A stretch of DNA of 64,000 bases from Ascidiaceihabitans sp029251465 (GTDB lineage Bacteria > Pseudomonadota > Alphaproteobacteria > Rhodobacterales > Rhodobacteraceae). Positions 1-9,389 of this stretch are shown piece by piece. Position 1 is the stretch's first letter, and every line of letters starts with the position of its first letter. The stretch covers positions 2,976,001 to 3,040,000 of the forward strand of contig NZ_CP170633.1 in NCBI RefSeq assembly GCF_042932805.1, given 5' to 3'. A program made the position numbers and the translations under genes. The notes under the pieces are model-generated. The model saw only the letters and a program-made list of their open reading frames with translations. It searched no databases and was not told the DNA's origin.

Positions 1-1
1 A

Positions 2-505
2 GTCGAGCGCACGATCGAAGCGCTGCAACCAGAGATGATCCTTGGCACCCAGATGGAGCGGCACATCGGCAAACGTCTGGGCATCCCCTGCGCCGTGATT
101 TCTGCCCCCGTTCACGTGCAGGATTTCCCCGCCCGCTATTCCCCGCAGATGGGTTTCGAGGGTGCGAATGTTATCTTTGACACGTGGATTCACCCACTGG
201 TCATGGGGCTCGAAGAACACCTGCTGCACATGTTCCGCGACGACTTTGAATTCAACGACGAAGCAGGGGCGAGCCACCACGGCGGGCACGCGCCCAAGCC
301 TGTTGCGGACACACCGCCAGTTGTCATCGCCGAGGCGCAAGACAACGTGATCTGGCTGTTGGATGCGGAAAAAGAACTTAGGAAAATTCCATTCTTTGTG
401 CGCGGCAAAGCCCGCCGCAACACCGAAACATACGCCGCCGAAAAGGGCTTGGGCGAGATTTCAATCGACACTCTGTACGAGGCGAAAGCACATTATGCGC
501 GATGA
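2..505 (+). CDS. bchB: Light-independent protochlorophyllide reductase subunit B, 3' part (BchB)
   Basis: This is the C-terminal ~167 residues of the catalytic B subunit of dark-operative protochlorophyllide reductase (BchNB with BchL). The complex reduces the C17=C18 bond of protochlorophyllide during bacteriochlorophyll synthesis. The frame is open from base 2, so the 5' end lies outside the window. The visible part includes the conserved stretch with HIGKRLGIPCAVISAP and the small C-terminal domain (after a low-complexity H/G/P linker) ending in EAKAHYAR; that C-terminal domain is typical of BchB/ChlB. The stop codon overlaps the start of bchH, so the two are translationally coupled. Family call is from recognisable motifs plus gene order; very secure. 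Confidence 0.95.
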   Translation, partial: VERTIEALQPEMILGTQMERHIGKRLGIPCAVISAPVHVQDFPARYSPQMGFEGANVIFDTWIHPLVMGLEEHLLHMFRDDFEFNDEAGASHHGGHAPKPVADTPPVVIAEAQDNVIWLLDAEKELRKIPFFVRGKARRNTETYAAEKGLGEISIDTLYEAKAHYAR

Positions 506-3500
506 GGTAGTTGAACAAAACTATAACTTCGTCATCGTGACGTTGGACCGGCACGCCGCTGGCCCTGCCGCCCGTGTGTCACCCCGTTTGGCGATGGATT
601 TCCCGGGTCTGAACGTCAAAATCCACGCCGCTGCCGAATGGGAAAAAGACCCAAACGCCTTGCAGCAGGCCAAGGACGACATCGCGACCGCAAACATTGT
701 CGTCACCTGCGTCATTTTCCTTGAGGATCACATCAAAGCCATCCTGCCTGATTTGATTGCGCGCCGCGACGGCTGTGATGCGATGATCGGCGTCGTTTCG
801 GACCAAGAGATCACCCAGCTGACCAGGATGGGTGATCTGGACATGTCCAAACCCGCCACCGGTGCGATGGGTTTGCTGAAAAAGCTCAAGCCGTCTAAAT
901 CCAGCGGCAAATCCGGTGCCGGTCAGATGAAAATGCTGCGCCGATTGCCAAAAATCCTGCGCTTGATCCCCGGAAAGTCCCAAGATTTGCGCGCTTGGTT
1001 TTTGTCCATGCAGTACTGGTTGGGTGGCAGCGACGACAACATTGAAAACATGATCCGTTTTCTGATTTCGCGCTACGCAACCGATCCGATGTGGAACAAG
1101 GTCGTGGCCCAAGCGCCCGTGGAATACCCTGAGGTCGGCCTGTATCACCCTGATCTGGCAGGCCAGCACATCACCACCGATATGGCCGAATTGCCGCACA
1201 ATGGTGCGACGACAACTGTCGGTGTTTTGATGTTGCGCAGCTACATTCTGGCCGCCGACACAGCGCATTACGACCACGTCATTCGCACGCTTGAGGCACG
1301 CGGGTTGCGCGTTATTCCCGCGTTTGCAGGTGGTCTTGACGGGCGTCCTGCGATCGAAAAATTCATGAAAGGTCGTGTTGATGCACTGGTGTCTCTGACC
1401 GGTTTCAGCCTGGTTGGCGGCCCTGCCTACAACGACAGTGACGCCGCCGTGGTGACCCTCAGCGATCTGGACATTCCCTACATCACTGCGCAACCGCTGG
1501 AATTTCAGACCCTCAATCAATGGGCGATGGGTGGCCAAGGTCTTAGCCCGATCGAGGCGACCATGTTGCTGGCTTTGCCCGAAATCGACGGGGCCACGAA
1601 CCCCACGGTTTTTGCAGGTCGCCACAGCCCCGAAGGCTGCGCTGGTTGTGCTTACAAATGCAACGCTTACGGCGACGTCAAAGCGATGGCACCCTGTGTA
1701 GAACGGGTCGAGGCACTGGCCGAAAAGGCAGAGCACCTTGCCAATCTGCGCCGCAAAACCAACGCTGAAAAATCGGTTGGCATCGTCTTGTTCGGCTTCC
1801 CGCCAAATGCTGGCGCTGTTGGTACGGCCGCGTATCTTTCGGTCTTTGAATCGCTGTTTAACACGCTACACCGCATGCAGGCCGACGGCTACGATGTGAC
1901 CCCGCCCGCCACCGTCGACGATTTGCGCGAGGCGGTCTTGCGCGGCAATGCACAAACCTTTGGCCAAGAGGCAAACGTGGCCGCTCGCATCAGTGCGGAT
2001 CAGATCGTTGCGACAACTCCATGGCTTGATGAAATCGAAACCGTTTGGGGCGCGGCACCGGGGCGCATCCAATCCAACGGGCGTGAAGTGTTTGTCTTGG
2101 GCGCACATTTCGGACGCGTCTTTGTCGGCGTGCAACCAACGTTCGGCTACGAGGGCGACCCGATGCGCCTGTTGTTCGAAAAAGGCTTTGCCCCGACCCA
2201 CGCGTTCAGCACGTTCTATCAATACCTGAAACACGATTTCAAAGCCGACGTGGTGCTGCATTTTGGCATGCACGGCGCGTTGGAATTCATGCCCGGAAAA
2301 CAGAACGGATTGGGCGGAAACGACTGGCCAGAACGCCTGATGGGCAACGTGCCAAACGTCTATCTTTACGCCGCCAACAACCCGTCCGAGGCAACCTTGG
2401 CCAAGCGCCGCGCCAATGCGGTCACGATCACGCATCTGACGCCGCCTTTGCAAAGCTCGGGCCTGTACCGCGGGTTGGCCGATCTGAAAGACAGCCTGAC
2501 AAAATGGCGCAGCCTGTCCGAAAGCGAAACCAGCCGCCATGATCTGGCTGACCTTGTGCGCGCCCAAGCCGAAGCGGTGGATTTGAACGCGGATGACCTA
2601 AGCGCGCTGTGGTTGCGCCTGTTGGAAACCGAAGACGCGCTGATCCCTGATGGTCTGCACATCGTTGGCAAACCACAAACCGCAGACAAGATTGACGACA
2701 CACTGGCGCAGATGGAATTTGACACACCTGCTGCCCGTGAAACGGCGCGAGGACACCTGTCGACCGACAGCGAATTGCCGGCTTTGATGCGCGCGCTGAA
2801 CGGCCAGTTCATTGCGCCCGTTCCCGGTGGCGACGTGATCCGCGCACCGGAAATTCTGCCGACAGGACGCAACATTCACGCCTTTGATCCGTTCCGCATG
2901 CCGACCGCCTTCGCGATGGAAGACGGGCGCAAACAAGCAAACGAATTGATTGAAACGCACACCAGCTTGCCAAAAACTGTGGCGCTGGTTTTGTGGGGTT
3001 CGGACAACATCAAATCCAATGGCGGCCCGATTGCCCAAGCGTTGGCCCTGATGGGTGCGACCCCGCGTTTTGATGCACACGGACGGTTGTGCGGCGCGGA
3101 TCTGGTACCGCTGGAAATCTTGGGGCGTGCGCGCGTTGACGTGGTGATGACCCTGTCAGGTATTTTCCGTGATCTGTTGCCGTTGCAAACCAAGCTGCTG
3201 GCTGATGCCGCCTACCAATGTGCGATGGCGAAAGAGCCGCTTGAGATGAACCCGATCCGCGCCCACGCGTTGGACTTTGCCAAAGCCCAAGATTGCGACA
3301 TGCGCACCGCCGCGTTGCGGGTGTTTTCGAATGCCGAGGGGGCCTACGGATCTAACGTGAACCAGCTGGTCGACAGTTCGGCGTTCGAGGATGAAGGCGA
3401 ATTGGCGGATGCCTATCAGGCGCGCAAATCCTTTGCTTACGGCACTGACGGCGAAGCATCGCAACAGGCAGATTTGTTGCAAAACACGCTGAAGAACGTC

Positions 3501-4040
3501 GATCTGGCCTATCAAAACCTTGAATCGGTCGAGCTGGGCGTGACCACAGTCGACCACTATTTTGACACGTTGGGTGGCATTGCGGCCGCAGTCAAACGCG
3601 CCAAAGGCACGGATGACACACCGGTCTACATCGGCGATCAAACCCGCGGCGGCGTCAAGGTTCGCACCTTGCAGGACCAAGTCGCCTTGGAAACTCGCGC
3701 CCGCAGCCTGAACCCGAAATTCTACGAGCCACTGCTGAAACACGGCCACGAAGGCGTGCGCCAAATCGAGGCCTGTATCACCAACACCGTTGGCTGGTCA
3801 GCGACGACCGGCACGGTTGAACCGTGGGTGTACCAGCGCCTTAGCGAAACATTTGTGCTGGACGAAACCATGCGCCAGCGCCTCGCCGATCTGAACCCGC
3901 AAGCCTCGATGCGAATGGCAAACCGCCTGCTCGAAGCCTCGGATCGCGACTACTGGACACCAGACGAAGACACGTTGGCGGCCCTGCAAAATGCAGCCGA
4001 CTCCATTGAAGATCAACTAGAGGGCATTGCAGCCGAATGA
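495..4040 (+). CDS. bchH: Magnesium chelatase subunit H (BchH)
   Basis: The large porphyrin-binding subunit of Mg-chelatase inserts Mg2+ into protoporphyrin IX together with the BchI/BchD AAA+ subunits, the first committed step to bacteriochlorophyll. The protein is 1181 aa, which is the family's usual size. It has the N-terminal domain starting MRDEVVEQNYNFVIVTLDRH and the CobN/BchH core, including HFGMHGALEFMPGKQNG near residue 590. An earlier in-frame ATG exists inside bchB, but the ATG at 495 overlaps the bchB stop by 11 nt and gives the conserved N-terminus, so it is chosen here. It is followed after 31 nt by bchL. Confidence 0.96.
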   Translation: MRDEVVEQNYNFVIVTLDRHAAGPAARVSPRLAMDFPGLNVKIHAAAEWEKDPNALQQAKDDIATANIVVTCVIFLEDHIKAILPDLIARRDGCDAMIGVVSDQEITQLTRMGDLDMSKPATGAMGLLKKLKPSKSSGKSGAGQMKMLRRLPKILRLIPGKSQDLRAWFLSMQYWLGGSDDNIENMIRFLISRYATDPMWNKVVAQAPVEYPEVGLYHPDLAGQHITTDMAELPHNGATTTVGVLMLRSYILAADTAHYDHVIRTLEARGLRVIPAFAGGLDGRPAIEKFMKGRVDALVSLTGFSLVGGPAYNDSDAAVVTLSDLDIPYITAQPLEFQTLNQWAMGGQGLSPIEATMLLALPEIDGATNPTVFAGRHSPEGCAGCAYKCNAYGDVKAMAPCVERVEALAEKAEHLANLRRKTNAEKSVGIVLFGFPPNAGAVGTAAYLSVFESLFNTLHRMQADGYDVTPPATVDDLREAVLRGNAQTFGQEANVAARISADQIVATTPWLDEIETVWGAAPGRIQSNGREVFVLGAHFGRVFVGVQPTFGYEGDPMRLLFEKGFAPTHAFSTFYQYLKHDFKADVVLHFGMHGALEFMPGKQNGLGGNDWPERLMGNVPNVYLYAANNPSEATLAKRRANAVTITHLTPPLQSSGLYRGLADLKDSLTKWRSLSESETSRHDLADLVRAQAEAVDLNADDLSALWLRLLETEDALIPDGLHIVGKPQTADKIDDTLAQMEFDTPAARETARGHLSTDSELPALMRALNGQFIAPVPGGDVIRAPEILPTGRNIHAFDPFRMPTAFAMEDGRKQANELIETHTSLPKTVALVLWGSDNIKSNGGPIAQALALMGATPRFDAHGRLCGADLVPLEILGRARVDVVMTLSGIFRDLLPLQTKLLADAAYQCAMAKEPLEMNPIRAHALDFAKAQDCDMRTAALRVFSNAEGAYGSNVNQLVDSSAFEDEGELADAYQARKSFAYGTDGEASQQADLLQNTLKNVDLAYQNLESVELGVTTVDHYFDTLGGIAAAVKRAKGTDDTPVYIGDQTRGGVKVRTLQDQVALETRARSLNPKFYEPLLKHGHEGVRQIEACITNTVGWSATTGTVEPWVYQRLSETFVLDETMRQRLADLNPQASMRMANRLLEASDRDYWTPDEDTLAALQNAADSIEDQLEGIAAE

Positions 4041-4071
4041 CCCAACCGACAAAAATGAAAAGGGAATTATC

Positions 4072-4962
4072 ATGAGCCCACTCGACAAAAGCATCCCCAA
4101 CTTGGGGGGCGACGGCGAAGGATCTGTCCAGGTCCATGACACCTCGAAAATCACCGGGGCCAAGGTCTTTTCCGTTTACGGCAAAGGCGGGATCGGCAAA
4201 TCGACGACCTCGTCCAACTTGTCCGCGGCATTTTCCAAACTGGGCAGGCGCGTTTTGCAAATCGGGTGCGACCCCAAGCACGACAGCACGTTCACGCTGA
4301 CTGGAACCTTGGTGCCGACGGTCATCGACATCCTGAAAGAGGTCGATTTCCACGCCGAAGAATTGCGCCCCGAAGATTTCGTTTTCGAGGGTTACAACGG
4401 CGTCAAATGCGTCGAAGCAGGCGGCCCGCCAGCGGGCACAGGTTGCGGTGGATACGTGGTTGGTCAAACGGTCAAACTGCTGAAGCAACACCATCTGTTA
4501 GAAGAAACCGACGTGGTCATTTTTGACGTTCTAGGCGATGTCGTGTGCGGTGGATTTGCCGCGCCATTACAACATTCGGATCGTGCTTTGATCGTCACGG
4601 CCAATGATTTCGACAGCATCTACGCGATGAACCGGATCATTGCCGCCGTCCAAGCCAAGTCTGCCAACTACAAAGTACGCCTTGCCGGTTGCGTCGCCAA
4701 TCGCTCCAAAGACACGGACGAAGTTGATCGCTATTGCCGCACCGTTGGCTTTAACCGCATCGCGCACATGCCCGATCTGGATGCCATCCGCCGCTCGCGC
4801 CTCAAGAAAAAGACGCTGTTCGAAATGGACGCAGATGAGGACATCGTGATGGTTCAAAAAGAATACATCAAGTTGGCCGAAACCCTGTGGAACGGAACCG
4901 AACCATTGGCACCTGCGTCACTGCCTGATCGCGAAATCTTTGAATTGCTAGGGTTTGATTGA
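4072..4962 (+). CDS. bchL: Light-independent protochlorophyllide reductase ATP-binding protein (BchL)
   Basis: BchL is the NifH-like homodimeric iron protein that passes electrons from ferredoxin to BchNB with ATP hydrolysis. The 296-aa product shows a P-loop, GKGGIGKST, at residues 37-45. Two cysteines, C125 in GTGCGGY and C159 in VVCGGF, match the positions that bridge the intersubunit 4Fe-4S cluster in this family. The ATG at 4072 is preceded by an AGGGA ribosome-binding site at 4061-4065. A TTG/ATG-type upstream extension into bchH is open but not conserved. The stop codon shares one base with the bchM start (TGATG). Confidence 0.96.
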   Translation: MSPLDKSIPNLGGDGEGSVQVHDTSKITGAKVFSVYGKGGIGKSTTSSNLSAAFSKLGRRVLQIGCDPKHDSTFTLTGTLVPTVIDILKEVDFHAEELRPEDFVFEGYNGVKCVEAGGPPAGTGCGGYVVGQTVKLLKQHHLLEETDVVIFDVLGDVVCGGFAAPLQHSDRALIVTANDFDSIYAMNRIIAAVQAKSANYKVRLAGCVANRSKDTDEVDRYCRTVGFNRIAHMPDLDAIRRSRLKKKTLFEMDADEDIVMVQKEYIKLAETLWNGTEPLAPASLPDREIFELLGFD

Positions 4963-5630
4963 TGTCGTACGAGGTCACACGCCAGCACGTTGAAACCTAT
5001 TTCGACCGCACCGCCACCAAGACCTGGGAGCGTCTGACATCAGACGCGCCCGTGTCTGGCATTCGTGCCACCGTGCGGGCTGGACGTGACCGGATGCGTG
5101 ATCTGCTGATCGCGCAATTGCCCCATGATTTGACCGGCGCGCGTATTTTGGATGCGGGTTGTGGCACCGGCGCTTTGGCGTTTGAACTGGCCGCACGCGG
5201 TGCGGATGTTGTCGGCGTTGATATCTCGCCGCAACTGATCGACATCGCCGAAAAACGTCGCCCCACACATGTCACAGGTTCGATGGAATTCAGCGCCGGT
5301 GACATGCTGGATGTATCGCTAGGGCATTTCGATCACGTCGTGGCGATGGATTCGATGATCTATTATTCCCAAGACGACATCACCCGCATTTTGCACAACA
5401 TCGCCCCGCGCATTCGCGGCAACATGGTGTTCACGGTCGCGCCGCGCACGCCATTGCTGATGGCGATGTGGCGCGTCGGCAAACTGTTTCCGCGCGCAGA
5501 TCGTTCACCCACGATGGTGCCGCACAGCCCCGAGCGTCTGTCCGAGGCCATCTCGCGCGGGACATTGCGCAACATCGAACGTGTGACTTCGGGCTTTTAC
5601 ATCTCGAATGCGTTGGAGTACCGCCCATGA
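4962..5630 (+). CDS. bchM: Mg-protoporphyrin IX O-methyltransferase (BchM)
   Basis: BchM methylates the C13 propionate of Mg-protoporphyrin IX with S-adenosylmethionine. The product is the substrate of the AcsF cyclase encoded 4 kb downstream. The 222-aa protein has a class I methyltransferase fold with the SAM motif ILDAGCGTGALAFELA near residue 63, followed by VVGVDIS. The start is the ATG that overlaps the bchL stop (TGATG). Its own stop overlaps the start of lhaA. Length and motifs fit the family. Confidence 0.95.
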   Translation: MSYEVTRQHVETYFDRTATKTWERLTSDAPVSGIRATVRAGRDRMRDLLIAQLPHDLTGARILDAGCGTGALAFELAARGADVVGVDISPQLIDIAEKRRPTHVTGSMEFSAGDMLDVSLGHFDHVVAMDSMIYYSQDDITRILHNIAPRIRGNMVFTVAPRTPLLMAMWRVGKLFPRADRSPTMVPHSPERLSEAISRGTLRNIERVTSGFYISNALEYRP

Positions 5631-7057
5631 TGCTTGGCCGCAAAACGATCCAGAACCTGACGCTGCGCGCATTGCCGTTCTCGGATGCGGTCAGCGAACA
5701 GCTGCCTTTGGGTCAATTATTGCGGCTGTCGTTGTTCCAGGTGTCCGTCGGCATGGCTGCGGTCATGTTGCTGGGCACGCTGAACCGCGTGATGATCGTC
5801 GAGCTTAGCGTCGCCGCTTGGATCGTCGCCATCATGATCGCGATTCCTGTGCTGGTCGCGCCGTTTCGCGCGCTGCTCGGGTTTCGCTCCGACACCTACC
5901 GCAGCGCGATCGGGTGGAAGCGTATTCCCTACCTTTGGTTTGGGTCACTTTGGCAGTTCGGTGGCCTTGCCATCATGCCGATGGGCCTGTTGGTTCTATC
6001 CGGCGATCAGGTTGCTGGCCCCGAATGGGCAGGCGAAGTTGGGGCCGCTTTGGCGTTCCTTTTGACCGGTCTTGGCATGCACATGACCCAAACGGCGGGT
6101 CTGGCGTTGGCCGCTGATCGCGCAACCGAAGAAACCCGCCCCCAAGTTGTTGCGCTGCTGTATGTGATGTTTTTGATCGGCATGGCCGTGTCCGCAATCA
6201 TCGTCGGCGCACTGCTGCACAACTTTAGCGCTCTGCGTTTGGTGCAAGTGGTTCAAGGCACCGCGGTTGTGACCATCGTTCTGAACGTGATCGCGCTTTG
6301 GAAACAAGAGAAAATCACCCCGATGAGCCGCGAAGAACGTGAGGCACCGCGCCCGTTGTTCAGCGATGCGTGGGCTGATCTGACCGCAGGCAGCGACGCT
6401 GCACGCCTGCTGGTCGTCGTGTTCCTTGGCACGCTGGCGTTCAACATGCAGGACGTACTGCTAGAACCCTACGGCGGCGAAATCCTCGGGCTTTCCGTGT
6501 CGGCAACGACCTTGCTGACGGCCATGTGGGCCGGTGGCGCGTTGCTGGGCTTTGGGTTGGCGGCGAAGTGGTTGAAATCAAACATCGACCCGCACCGCAT
6601 GGCGGCCCGCGGTATTCTGTTCGGATTGGTGGCGTTTTGCGCCGTGATCTTTGCCGCCCCGATGAACAGCCCGGTCATGTTCTTTGCCGGGGCCTTTGGC
6701 ATTGGTTTGGGCGGCGGATTGTTTTCCGTGGCTACCCTGACGGCAACCATGACGCTGGACACCAAAGGCGTGGCAGGCAAAGGCCTAGCGCTTGGGGCCT
6801 GGGGCGCGGCGCAAGCAACAGCGGCAGGCCTGTCGATCTTTATCGGCGGGGCCTTGCGCGACGTGATCAATGCCGCTGCAATCAGCGGTCAGTTGGGCGA
6901 CGTGTTGAATTCACCGGCAACCGGATATTCCGTGGTCTACCACGTTGAAATCGCAGCCCTGTTTATCACGCTGATCGCCCTTGGCCCTTTGGTCAAAACC
7001 CGCCCCATCACATCCAAAACCAAAGGCCCCATCGGCCTTGCGGATTTCCCGACATGA
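5627..7057 (+). CDS. lhaA: BCD-family (PucC/LhaA) major facilitator protein, light-harvesting 1 assembly factor
   Basis: This is a polytopic membrane protein of 475-476 aa with about 12 hydrophobic segments. It belongs to the PucC/LhaA (BCD) branch of the major facilitator superfamily. Members promote assembly of light-harvesting complex 1 (LhaA) or 2 (PucC), probably by handling bacteriochlorophyll at the membrane. Position between bchM and puhA marks it as LhaA rather than PucC. Conserved loops such as DTYRSAIGWKRIPY and the HMTQTAGLALAADRA segment are seen. Two consecutive ATGs (5627 and 5630) overlap the bchM stop; either may be used. Confidence 0.92.
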   Translation: MMLGRKTIQNLTLRALPFSDAVSEQLPLGQLLRLSLFQVSVGMAAVMLLGTLNRVMIVELSVAAWIVAIMIAIPVLVAPFRALLGFRSDTYRSAIGWKRIPYLWFGSLWQFGGLAIMPMGLLVLSGDQVAGPEWAGEVGAALAFLLTGLGMHMTQTAGLALAADRATEETRPQVVALLYVMFLIGMAVSAIIVGALLHNFSALRLVQVVQGTAVVTIVLNVIALWKQEKITPMSREEREAPRPLFSDAWADLTAGSDAARLLVVVFLGTLAFNMQDVLLEPYGGEILGLSVSATTLLTAMWAGGALLGFGLAAKWLKSNIDPHRMAARGILFGLVAFCAVIFAAPMNSPVMFFAGAFGIGLGGGLFSVATLTATMTLDTKGVAGKGLALGAWGAAQATAAGLSIFIGGALRDVINAAAISGQLGDVLNSPATGYSVVYHVEIAALFITLIALGPLVKTRPITSKTKGPIGLADFPT

Positions 7058-7086
7058 CACACGCAACATTCAATACCGACCACGAC

Positions 7087-7102
7087 GGAGGACACCACAT
7101 TG
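7087..7102 (+). promoter_or_regulatory. Ribosome-binding site and TTG start of puhA
   Basis: GGAGG lies at 7087-7091, nine bases before a TTG at 7100 that begins the conserved H-subunit N-terminus. No in-frame ATG exists nearby upstream, and later in-frame ATGs would remove the transmembrane helix. TTG is therefore the probable start codon, read as methionine. Confidence 0.75.
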
Positions 7103-7873
7103 CTTGGAACTGAATTCTTTGGAAACTTCGATCTGGCCAGCGCTGCGATCTGGCTTTTCTGGATCTTCTTTGGGTTGCTGATCTACTATCTGCAAACCGA
7201 AAACATGCGCGAAGGCTATCCTTTGCAATCAGATGACGGGGGCGAGGCCGCAAACCAAGGCCCATTTCCGGTTCCAACGGACAAGACATTCCTGCTGCCA
7301 CACGGGCGCGGTGAATTGACGGTTCCATCAGGGCAACGTGGTGATCGCGATGATCTGGCACTAGACCAATCATCACCCGCTGCCGGGTCGCCTTATGTGC
7401 CGACCGGTGATCCGATGAAAGACGGCGTTGGTCCCGGCGCATGGGCCCCACGCAGCGACCACGCCGAACTCGACGCGCATGGTCACGCCAAGATCAAACC
7501 AATGACGGCACTGCCTGATTTCCACGTCTCGGCGGGGATGGACCCACGCGGCAAAGCTGTGGTTGCAGGCGACGGCGAAGTGATCGGACGCATCATCGAT
7601 ATGTGGATCGACGTGCCAGAGCAAATGGTCCGCTACCTGACCATTGACGTGAACCCCGAAGGGTCTGGTCAAACGCGTCTGATTCCGATGAACTTTGCCC
7701 GCATCAAAGGCGACCGTGTCACCGTGCGTTCGATCTACAGCACACATTTTGCGGACATTCCGACAATCAGAAACGCGGACGAGATCACGCTTTTGGAAGA
7801 AGAAAAGATCATGGCCTACTTTGGCGGCGGCACGCTTTATGCGGATGCGAAACGCGCCGAGCCGCTGCTTTGA
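7100..7873 (+). CDS. puhA: Photosynthetic reaction centre H subunit (PuhA)
   Basis: The H subunit caps the cytoplasmic face of the L/M reaction-centre core and helps deliver protons to QB. The 257-aa protein has the single N-terminal membrane helix (about residues 12-31) followed by the strongly conserved YYLQTENMREGYPL. The rest is the cytoplasmic PRC-barrel domain, including the DVPEQMVRYLTIDV stretch. It starts with TTG behind a good ribosome-binding site. puhB follows after 75 nt. Very secure. Confidence 0.97.
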   Translation: MLGTEFFGNFDLASAAIWLFWIFFGLLIYYLQTENMREGYPLQSDDGGEAANQGPFPVPTDKTFLLPHGRGELTVPSGQRGDRDDLALDQSSPAAGSPYVPTGDPMKDGVGPGAWAPRSDHAELDAHGHAKIKPMTALPDFHVSAGMDPRGKAVVAGDGEVIGRIIDMWIDVPEQMVRYLTIDVNPEGSGQTRLIPMNFARIKGDRVTVRSIYSTHFADIPTIRNADEITLLEEEKIMAYFGGGTLYADAKRAEPLL

Positions 7874-7948
7874 TCTAACACAAAACCAACCGGATCCGCA
7901 GGCTTAGCCACCACAGGGTCCGGTCCGAACAACAGGGACACCAAACCA

Positions 7949-8593
7949 ATGAACCACGATGATTTCAAATTCGAACCGATCCGCGGCCTGCCCGAAGAAT
8001 TACCTGCGGGCGAAGTAATTCTTTGGCAAGGCAGCCCCAATCCACTGCGTTTGGCCAAGGATGCTTTGGGCCTGAATTGGGTCATCGGATATTTCGTGGT
8101 GCTGGCCATCTGGCGCGTTGGTGTTTCTGCCGTTGAACTGCCGCTGAATGCTGCGATGGGTCACGGCATTCCGTTTTTGATCGCGGGGTTAATCGTCGGT
8201 CTTTTGCTGGTCGGCATTGCGACCATCCAAGCACGATCCACCGTTTACACGCTTACCAACAAACGCGTTTGCATGCGCATTGGCGCGGCCCTGACCATGA
8301 CACTGAACCTGCCTTATGTTTGCATCGGATCGGCCCAAGCGGCTGTGCGCAAATCTGGGTTTGGCACTGTTACATTTCAGCTCAGTGGCGAGACGCGCCT
8401 GTCGTATCTGATGACCTGGCCGCACGTACGCCCTTGGTATTTCAGCCGCACACAACCTGCGTTCCGCGCGATCCCTGATGCCGCCCGTGTCGCTGCAATC
8501 TTTGCCGACGCTGCACAAACCCGTGTGTCTGAACCCAAAGTCAGCCGTATTGATCCAGATCATGGTCAAATCGGCATCGTTGCAGCGGAGTAA
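7949..8593 (+). CDS. puhB: Photosynthetic complex assembly protein PuhB
   Basis: PuhB is a membrane protein required for efficient reaction-centre/LH1 assembly in purple bacteria. The 214-aa product has the family N-terminus (FEPIRGLPEELPAGE then ILWQGSP) and about three hydrophobic segments between residues 40 and 130. It carries a bacterial PH-like region (YTLTNKRVCMRIG). It sits in the usual place between puhA and puhC. Assignment rests on family resemblance and gene order. Confidence 0.9.
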   Translation: MNHDDFKFEPIRGLPEELPAGEVILWQGSPNPLRLAKDALGLNWVIGYFVVLAIWRVGVSAVELPLNAAMGHGIPFLIAGLIVGLLLVGIATIQARSTVYTLTNKRVCMRIGAALTMTLNLPYVCIGSAQAAVRKSGFGTVTFQLSGETRLSYLMTWPHVRPWYFSRTQPAFRAIPDAARVAAIFADAAQTRVSEPKVSRIDPDHGQIGIVAAE

Positions 8594-8597
8594 ATCG

Positions 8598-9065
8598 ATG
8601 AACCGTTTATCCACACTGTCCAACGAGATGAAGCACCAAGACCGCGAATTTGTGCCAAAATATCTGGTCATCGCGATGTTCGCATTGATGTTGGCGACCC
8701 TCGCTTTGGTCACCTTTGATCAAGTCACACACCAGCCGCTGATGGGCGTCGCACCAGACAGCCCCATCGTTGCAGAACGCGCCATTGTCCTTGATGGCAC
8801 CCGCAACGAAGGCGTCTATGTGCGTGACGAAATGGGCCGCGAAATCGCCTATTCCGGCACCAACAAATCCGGGTTCATCGACGTGATCTGGGTGTCGGTC
8901 AATCGCGAACGCACGGTGCAAGACGTGCCATCCGACGCGCCGCTGCGCCTGGTGCGCCGCGCCAACGGCCACGTTGCCGTTCTGGACGACACAACCGGCT
9001 GGAAGATCGAATTGATCGGATACGGCCAAGACAATGTCGCAGCTTTCGCCAGGCTGATCGACTGA
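8598..9065 (+). CDS. puhC: Photosynthetic complex assembly protein PuhC
   Basis: PuhC is a small membrane-anchored protein that affects core-complex organisation. The ATG at 8598, four bases after the puhB stop, gives 155 aa with a short cytoplasmic N-terminus, one transmembrane helix (about residues 23-42) and a periplasmic domain. An upstream open extension inside puhB is not used because it would not resemble the family. Sequence conservation in PuhC is low, so the call depends partly on gene order. Confidence 0.85.
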   Translation: MNRLSTLSNEMKHQDREFVPKYLVIAMFALMLATLALVTFDQVTHQPLMGVAPDSPIVAERAIVLDGTRNEGVYVRDEMGREIAYSGTNKSGFIDVIWVSVNRERTVQDVPSDAPLRLVRRANGHVAVLDDTTGWKIELIGYGQDNVAAFARLID

Positions 9066-9092
9066 ACCACTTTATCTAAAGGGACTTAAAAC

Positions 9093-9389
9093 ATGGGACT
9101 TCTGACAAGATCAAAAGAAACCGCCCCCTGCACGGTGACGGTATCGCACCGCTTTGAGGAGCTATCCGCACACGTCAAATTCAACAACGGTGCCGTCGTC
9201 AATCCCGGCGACAGCGTCTTGGTACACGGCAGCGAAATCATGGCCCCCTATGGTGAAATCGTCGAGGAACACCGGACCGCCACGATCATCCGCGCCTCCA
9301 AGATCGAACAGATCTGGACCCGCTGGACCGGCGATTTCGAATTCATGGAACTGTGTGAATTTTCATTCAGCGAAGAGGTGATGTCATGA
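9093..9389 (+). CDS. Small conserved protein of the photosynthesis cluster (between puhC and acsF)
   Basis: A 98-aa soluble acidic protein with no membrane segment and no motif I can name. It begins MGLLTRSKETAPCTV and ends FSFSEEVMS. A spacer of 27 nt carrying an AAAGGGA ribosome-binding site separates it from puhC. Its stop overlaps the acsF start by ATGA, suggesting translational coupling with the cyclase. As I recall, AcsF-type photosynthesis clusters in Rhodobacterales often carry a small gene here. A role in AcsF or complex assembly is only inferred from position. Confidence 0.8.
   Translation: MGLLTRSKETAPCTVTVSHRFEELSAHVKFNNGAVVNPGDSVLVHGSEIMAPYGEIVEEHRTATIIRASKIEQIWTRWTGDFEFMELCEFSFSEEVMS

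Noticed and set aside
579..1736. Long open frame on the minus strand opposite bchH
   Set aside because: It is a shadow of the bchH coding strand; composition is H/Q/R-rich, no start context and no recognisable domain.
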